Source of the DNA: a virus | Strand: one strand, 5' to 3' | DNA: 24,401 bases | IMG/VR virus record: IMGVR_UViG_3300031223_000041 | Coordinates: 1 to 24,401 of that record | Shown: positions 21,028 to 24,401 of the stretch, one piece after another | How positions within the stretch are numbered: position 1 is the first letter of the stretch | Layout: the number at the start of each line of letters is the position of its first letter | Position numbers and translations under genes: made by a program | Notes under the pieces: generated by a model | Told to the model about the DNA's origin: nothing | The model's database searches: none | The model's input: only the letters and a program-made list of their open reading frames with translations

Positions 21028-21664
21028 CGTAGCTTACTCCAGTATTTCCGTTCGTTGTTTCGTTCGTGCTCTTGCGTCTTGTCGAACCTGTCCACCTTGA
21101 AGAGCGCTGAACCTTGTCGCGTGAGTTGTATCTACGGCTACTCTGAGCGGCCTTAGTGCTGGACTCTGAGGCTTTACGCTCGGACTGCACTAGAAGAGAC
21201 TCAGCGCGTTCCTTATCGCCCCTGCGAGCATTCACGATCTTTGATGCCAGTAGTAATGCGAAGGCTTCGATAAACTCGGCTTCGTAGAGTGAGGTGTCAG
21301 TCTCGTATCGAATATAAACGATCTTCGCCTGCCCCTCGTCGGTAAGCAGGTTGCGACCTTCGATCTCATAAAAGTCGTCGTTGACCATGACTTCATCACC
21401 GTTGAAGCGAACCATCTCAACGTAGTCAGTTGGCAGGATAAACGAATGAGCGTATTCAAAGTCTGGAGACGCTGCATTCATTGCAAGACCTTTGCGGCCT
21501 TGAGCAAAGCGGGGGCGAACTCGGCCTAGCATCTCGCGGAGGGCTTGTTCGTAATGCAGCAGGACGGTTTCAGCCATCAGCTCGTCGGTTGTGTCCACAT
21601 TGCCATTGAGAGACTGCTCTCGTGCGTGGCTAAGTGCTAGGTTGGCTATCTCGGTCTTGTTCAT
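21020..21664 (-). CDS. tail tubular protein A (adaptor/gatekeeper) homologue
   Basis: This 214-residue protein has the T7 gp11 pattern. The N-terminal helix is NKTEIANLALSHAREQ, then a helix with YEQALREMLGRVRPRFAQGRKGLA, the loop YAHSFILPTDYVEMVRF, beta strands ending IVYIRYETD, and a helix EFIEAFALLLASKIV. The C-terminal 50 residues are Ser/Arg-rich and unlike T7. It should form the ring that joins portal to nozzle. No Shine-Dalgarno sequence is seen. A minus-strand terminator (21684-21714) lies directly upstream of its start, so its expression needs read-through or a promoter in the 76-base gap. Confidence 0.8.
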   Translation of the reverse strand: MNKTEIANLALSHAREQSLNGNVDTTDELMAETVLLHYEQALREMLGRVRPRFAQGRKGLAMNAASPDFEYAHSFILPTDYVEMVRFNGDEVMVNDDFYEIEGRNLLTDEGQAKIVYIRYETDTSLYEAEFIEAFALLLASKIVNARRGDKERAESLLVQSERKASESSTKAAQSSRRYNSRDKVQRSSRWTGSTRRKSTNETTNGNTGVSYDA

Positions 21665-21683
21665 GTGATTCTGTTGTAAAAGT

Positions 21684-21714
21684 AAAAAGGCCGCAACCGT
21701 TTCCAGTTGCGGCC
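21684..21714 (-). terminator. intrinsic terminator after the decoration gene
   Basis: A perfect 9-bp stem (GGCCGCAAC 21689-21697 with GTTGCGGCC 21706-21714) is followed on the minus strand by TTTTT (21688-21684). It lies between the decoration-like gene and tail tubular protein A, and should reduce tail gene expression relative to capsid. Confidence 0.8.
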
Positions 21715-21740
21715 TAAACTAACCCATTATGAAAGCGAAC

Positions 21741-22214
21741 TTAGTTCGCAGAGTTGATCGCCGTGTAGAAGTCAATCTTCTGGCCAGTGTAAGTGTTGCC
21801 TGTGACGGCTTTCACCTCGGCAACGATCCAGTATTCGTTCTGGACGGTTGGGACTGCTAAAGGACGTGCAGCGTAAACGCCGCCCCCCGCGAAGTCCACG
21901 CCATCAGCGAGGTTGTCACCGTCCACTTCTGCGCCGATACCACGGTCAGCAGCTACTTCGTAGATACCAACGTCAAGCCTCAGCTCGGAAGCAAAGGTTG
22001 CTTCAACGATGTCGGACAGGACAGGAAGGATTTCAGAGCCTCCCTGCACGATACGAACGCGAATCTTGTCGCCTGCTGCAAGTGCTCCTGCGCAAGTGAA
22101 GGTGTCAACTACGACGCGATGATCTGGCGTTCCACGAACCGTGGAAAGCTTGTTCTTCGCGGTGGGCGCATTCTGCACTGCGGCAGTTGCGGTTGTGAGT
22201 GTTAAGTCTGGCAT
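21741..22214 (-). CDS. putative head decoration / capsid-associated protein
   Basis: This 157-residue, beta-rich protein is dominated by Ala, Val, Asp and Gly (VDTFTCAGALAAGDKIRVRIVQGG..., VGIYEVAADRG...). It contains no membrane segment or enzyme motif. It is encoded between the major capsid and tail tubular protein A, with a strong ribosome site (AGGAG, 22224-22228, 9 bases before the ATG), and is followed by an intrinsic terminator. High-level expression with the capsid suggests a decoration or head-stabilising protein. I do not recognise the family, and the role is from position and expression signals only. Confidence 0.5.
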   Translation of the reverse strand: MPDLTLTTATAAVQNAPTAKNKLSTVRGTPDHRVVVDTFTCAGALAAGDKIRVRIVQGGSEILPVLSDIVEATFASELRLDVGIYEVAADRGIGAEVDGDNLADGVDFAGGGVYAARPLAVPTVQNEYWIVAEVKAVTGNTYTGQKIDFYTAINSAN

Positions 22215-22247
22215 AATATGTTTCTCCTATGTTTCTAGGCCTAAGAT

Positions 22248-23156
22248 TTAGGCGGTTACGAGAGAGTTGATAGCCACGACAGCCTTCTCTTCGTTACGGT
22301 AAGCGCCCATTCGAGCGGTTGTGCGGATTTGTAATGCGTGACTGCGCTCTGGAAGCACATCAGCGTATGCGCGACGTTCGCCGTCTGCAAAGCGGATGTG
22401 ATCCTTAGCCCATGCCAAGTTGCGAACGATGTCGCCACCTTGACCACCACCACCAGCCACTTGAGTCAAGCCTGTGTGGGAGACCCACTGGAAGCCCATC
22501 CAAGTCATGCCTTCCATGCTGCCTGCTGTGATTGCGCCAGCGATGACGTAATCAGAGCTTTTCACTTCTTCAGCGGTCAGCAGGAGGTTGTCTTCTGCTT
22601 CTGGATCGAAGGCAAAGCAGCGAGCTGCACGCTTTAGATCGTTGTCCTTGAAGAAGCGGTTAGCGCGGATGACTTGCTTGAGCGACAAGCCTGCATCAGT
22701 TGCTCCATCAGCGTAGTCGGAATCGACAACCTGAGTGAGCGCTTGAGTGCTCGTGCCTTCAGCACCAACGGTTGCGAGTCCTTCGACCGCTTCCTTGATC
22801 GTGCGGTCAACCTCGCGATTGTAGGCATCGACCTGTTGAGTCATGATGTCGGAATCTGGAAGAGCAATGTCTCCAAGGTTCTTTGCGTCCCACTCGTCAA
22901 GGACTTCAGCGAGGTCAACCTCGTGAGCCAAGAGCCAGCGGAAGAAGGTTTGACGCTCCGAGATGCGAGTCTTCTGAGCACGGCCTGTCTTGCGCTGCAT
23001 ATCCAGAATCTCGGACTGGTTGTAGCGCTTCTTGTAGCCATTTAGATCGACCTTCTTGACGAGTCCGTAGAAGTCAGAAACGCGACGTGCGATTCGTGCC
23101 TCCCATGTGGTCGAGAAATCTTCTCGGAAGTGTGCGGGTAAAGCTTTGTAAGCCAT
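22248..23156 (-). CDS. major capsid protein (Phage_capsid_2-like)
   Basis: This 302-residue protein has features of the HK97-fold family often called Phage_capsid_2. These include an N-terminal FSTTWEARIARRVSDF and repeated basic segments (RKTGRAQKTRISERQTFFRW). The block AKNLGDIALPDSD...AYNREVDRTIKEAVEGLATVG matches the 'D..dpr..ya.a.a.A.gR..D..ii.AL.G.a' signature. C-terminal beta strands (RADGE-like, RTTARMGAYR) resemble the P domain. It has one of the best ribosome sites in the window (AGGAG at 23167-23171, 10 bases before the ATG). The 245-base gap upstream contains a terminator and an operator-like palindrome. Confidence 0.8.
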   Translation of the reverse strand: MAYKALPAHFREDFSTTWEARIARRVSDFYGLVKKVDLNGYKKRYNQSEILDMQRKTGRAQKTRISERQTFFRWLLAHEVDLAEVLDEWDAKNLGDIALPDSDIMTQQVDAYNREVDRTIKEAVEGLATVGAEGTSTQALTQVVDSDYADGATDAGLSLKQVIRANRFFKDNDLKRAARCFAFDPEAEDNLLLTAEEVKSSDYVIAGAITAGSMEGMTWMGFQWVSHTGLTQVAGGGGQGGDIVRNLAWAKDHIRFADGERRAYADVLPERSHALQIRTTARMGAYRNEEKAVVAINSLVTA

Positions 23157-23320
23157 AGTATGTGTTCTCCTGTATTATTGATTAACGATTGTTGGATCGT
23201 CATCGGGTATCAGTCATTCGACTGGCCTACGACATACTGGAATCTCCCCCAGCAGGACGAAAGGCTTCAAGGCTGTAAACAGGTATCTTTCCGCTTCTCT
23301 CTGAAATCAACGTGCAACCT

Positions 23321-23337
23321 CGAAATGTTTCGGTCAA
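23321..23337 (-). promoter_or_regulatory. LacI-family-like operator overlapping a -35-like hexamer
   Basis: The minus strand reads TTGACCGAAACATTTCG. CGAAA and TTTCG are 5-bp arms around a 2-base centre, close to the known LacI/GalR-family operator pattern TGAAACGTTTCA. TTGACC (23332-23337) abuts it. No good -10 box follows at normal spacing. It lies between the LacI-HTH gene and the capsid gene. Confidence 0.4.
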
Positions 23338-23349
23338 GGGATAAGGCCA

Positions 23350-23379
23350 CAAAAAAGCCCCACCGATAAAGGTGAGGCT
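23350..23379 (-). terminator. intrinsic terminator after the HTH gene
   Basis: The minus-strand stem AGCCTCACC (23379-23371) pairs with GGTGGGGCT (23364-23356), with one G-U pair and a 6-base loop, followed by six T (23356-23351). It lies 22 bases past the stop of the HTH gene and before the capsid gene. Confidence 0.8.
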
Positions 23380-23401
23380 GTGTATGCAATGTTGCGTCGA
23401 G

Positions 23402-23884
23402 CTATACCGCTTCTGGGATAAGCGCTCTTTGTTGCGACATGTGTTGCTCGATCTCTCGAAGCGTAGGGCGGTTCGGCAAGCACTGGCTGTAGTTACGGGT
23501 TTCGTAGTCAACAGCCTTCTTCGACTCAAGTATAGGGTGTCCGTCTGCGTCCTTATCGAACTCCCATTCACAAGCGCACTTGATGCTGTATTCCAGCGTC
23601 CACTTGTGATTGCTCGTCTGCTTAGTCTTCGGCTCGTAGAGTTTCACGCCTTTAGGCAATTCGTCGTCAGTCGCGGAGTCTTCCTTGCGGGATACGCCGT
23701 GAGCACGAGGAGCGATTGTGCGAGTCACTTTGTAGCCGATACGCTGAGCTGCATCCTTGACGGCTTTAATCGTCTCGATGTCGCCAGTGTAAGTGCCAGA
23801 CAGTATCTTGCTCACAGTGTTGCGGTGAACGCCTCCACACGCTTCTGAAACGTCCGCTAGGGTTGCTTTCTTAGTGGTATCCAT
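23402..23884 (-). CDS. small LacI-type helix-turn-helix DNA-binding protein without sugar-binding domain
   Basis: The protein has 160 residues. Residues 7-53 read ATLADVSEACGG-VHRNTVSKIL-SGTYTGDIETIKAVKDAAQRIGYKV. This matches the LacI/GalR N-terminal DNA-binding fold, with the recognition helix near 21-29 and the hinge 'IGYKV' at the end. The family usually continues into a 270-residue periplasmic-binding-type domain. Here only a polar C-terminal segment of about 105 residues follows, containing CACEWEF and a Tyr/Asn-rich stretch that I do not recognise. The start overlaps the scaffold stop (TAATG) with GGAGG 10 bases upstream, so it is translationally coupled to the scaffold gene. It could bind the operator-like site at 23321-23332. 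Confidence 0.7.
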   Translation of the reverse strand: MDTTKKATLADVSEACGGVHRNTVSKILSGTYTGDIETIKAVKDAAQRIGYKVTRTIAPRAHGVSRKEDSATDDELPKGVKLYEPKTKQTSNHKWTLEYSIKCACEWEFDKDADGHPILESKKAVDYETRNYSQCLPNRPTLREIEQHMSQQRALIPEAV

Positions 23885-24401
23885 TATCGACCACCTCCAA
23901 GCGCATCAGACAGATTCATCAAGCGGTTGAACTCAGCTTGCGCCTTCTTCTGGCGTGCTGGGTCTTCGCTGTTGAAGTCCGCATTGAACGGATTGGCTGG
24001 ATCGGCCTTGATCGCCTTCGCCTGTTCCTTGTAGGAGCCAGCATTGTTGCCAGCCTTATCGCGATTAGCCTCACGGCTCACAGTGTCCTCAGAGATGAGT
24101 TGCGTCATGCGCTGCCCTGCCTTGAGGATTTCTGGATAGCCGATCTTCAAGTCGGAGATGTTGCCCGACTCTGGAACCTGTATTCCGAGCGCTGCAAGCC
24201 CCTTCAAGCCCTCTTGACTGATTGCGGGTAGATCGTTACCGAACGCCTCGGCAAGCTGCTTGTTCACATCGTCGATGCGAGCCTGCTCTTGTTGTGGAGC
24301 CTTGGCAATCTCAGCCTCGAAGCCTGCCACTTGATGCGCGGCTAATGCCTTCACGAGTTCGGGCGATGCGTTGTGCTTGTGCAATATGCCCAGCAGCGCG
24401 T
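23884..24401 (-). CDS. putative capsid scaffolding protein, C-terminal part (cut by right edge)
   Basis: The reading frame is open to the right edge (172 visible codons). Residues just upstream of the first TTG (ALLGI) are in frame, so this is the C-terminal part of a longer gene and no start should be assigned at 24384. It is acidic, helical and Gln/Ala/Glu-rich with EGLKGLAALGI in the middle. It ends with a SYKEQAKAIKADPANPFNADF...RQKKAQAEFNRL segment that resembles the C-terminus of scaffolding and capsid-assembly proteins in phages. Position before capsid matches T7 gp9. The gene ends GGAGGT...TAATG, coupling it to the HTH gene. Confidence 0.6.
   Translation of the reverse strand, partial: ALLGILHKHNASPELVKALAAHQVAGFEAEIAKAPQQEQARIDDVNKQLAEAFGNDLPAISQEGLKGLAALGIQVPESGNISDLKIGYPEILKAGQRMTQLISEDTVSREANRDKAGNNAGSYKEQAKAIKADPANPFNADFNSEDPARQKKAQAEFNRLMNLSDALGGGR

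Noticed and set aside
24382-24384. TTG at 24384 as the start of the scaffold-like gene
   Set aside because: The frame is open through the right edge, so the gene most likely starts outside the window.

Overview
The window carries most of the virion and lysis genes of a short-tailed (podovirus) phage or prophage. They are nearly all on the minus strand, in the T7-like late order read right to left: scaffold (cut by the right edge), a small LacI-type DNA-binding protein, major capsid, a putative decoration protein, tail tubular proteins A and B, a GNAT-like protein, two internal virion proteins, a 2873-residue giant protein, tail fibre and its companion, a holin-like membrane protein, a spanin-like pair, and an alpha/beta hydrolase. 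Portal and terminase genes are not visible and probably lie beyond the right edge. The lipobox protein next to a coiled-coil membrane protein (spanin logic) points to a Gram-negative host. The host cannot be named from the sequence. Several starts lack a Shine-Dalgarno sequence and many genes touch as TAATG, so translational coupling is likely.

Region 1-1200 is a sparse accessory or control region. It holds a truncated minus-strand gene at the left edge, two strong plus-strand terminators, a possible small RNA, a possible decayed GIY-YIG-type remnant, and two near-identical palindromic promoter-like elements. Each element sits upstream of a gene that carries the same unusual leader. Region 1197-2192 holds two plus-strand genes: a pentapeptide-repeat protein and a frameshifted, 3'-truncated gene resembling phage Toprim (Spo11/TopoVI-A-like) proteins. 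It converges on the end of the late operon.

Region 2263-6934 contains tail fibre and lysis functions. No endolysin is recognisable. Region 6980-21664 contains the internal core and tail genes. Two departures from the T7 plan stand out. The internal virion protein D position is filled by a giant 'polyvalent' type protein, and the tail tubular protein B (nozzle) homologue carries a von Willebrand factor A domain inserted between two conserved blocks.

Region 21665-24401 is the head module. Capsid and decoration genes lie between two minus-strand intrinsic terminators. The DNA-binding gene lies just upstream of the first terminator, and a LacI-family-like operator (CGAAA-CA-TTTCG) lies between it and the capsid gene. 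This suggests that capsid expression is a separately controlled unit, which would be unusual for this phage type. That idea is inference and testable.
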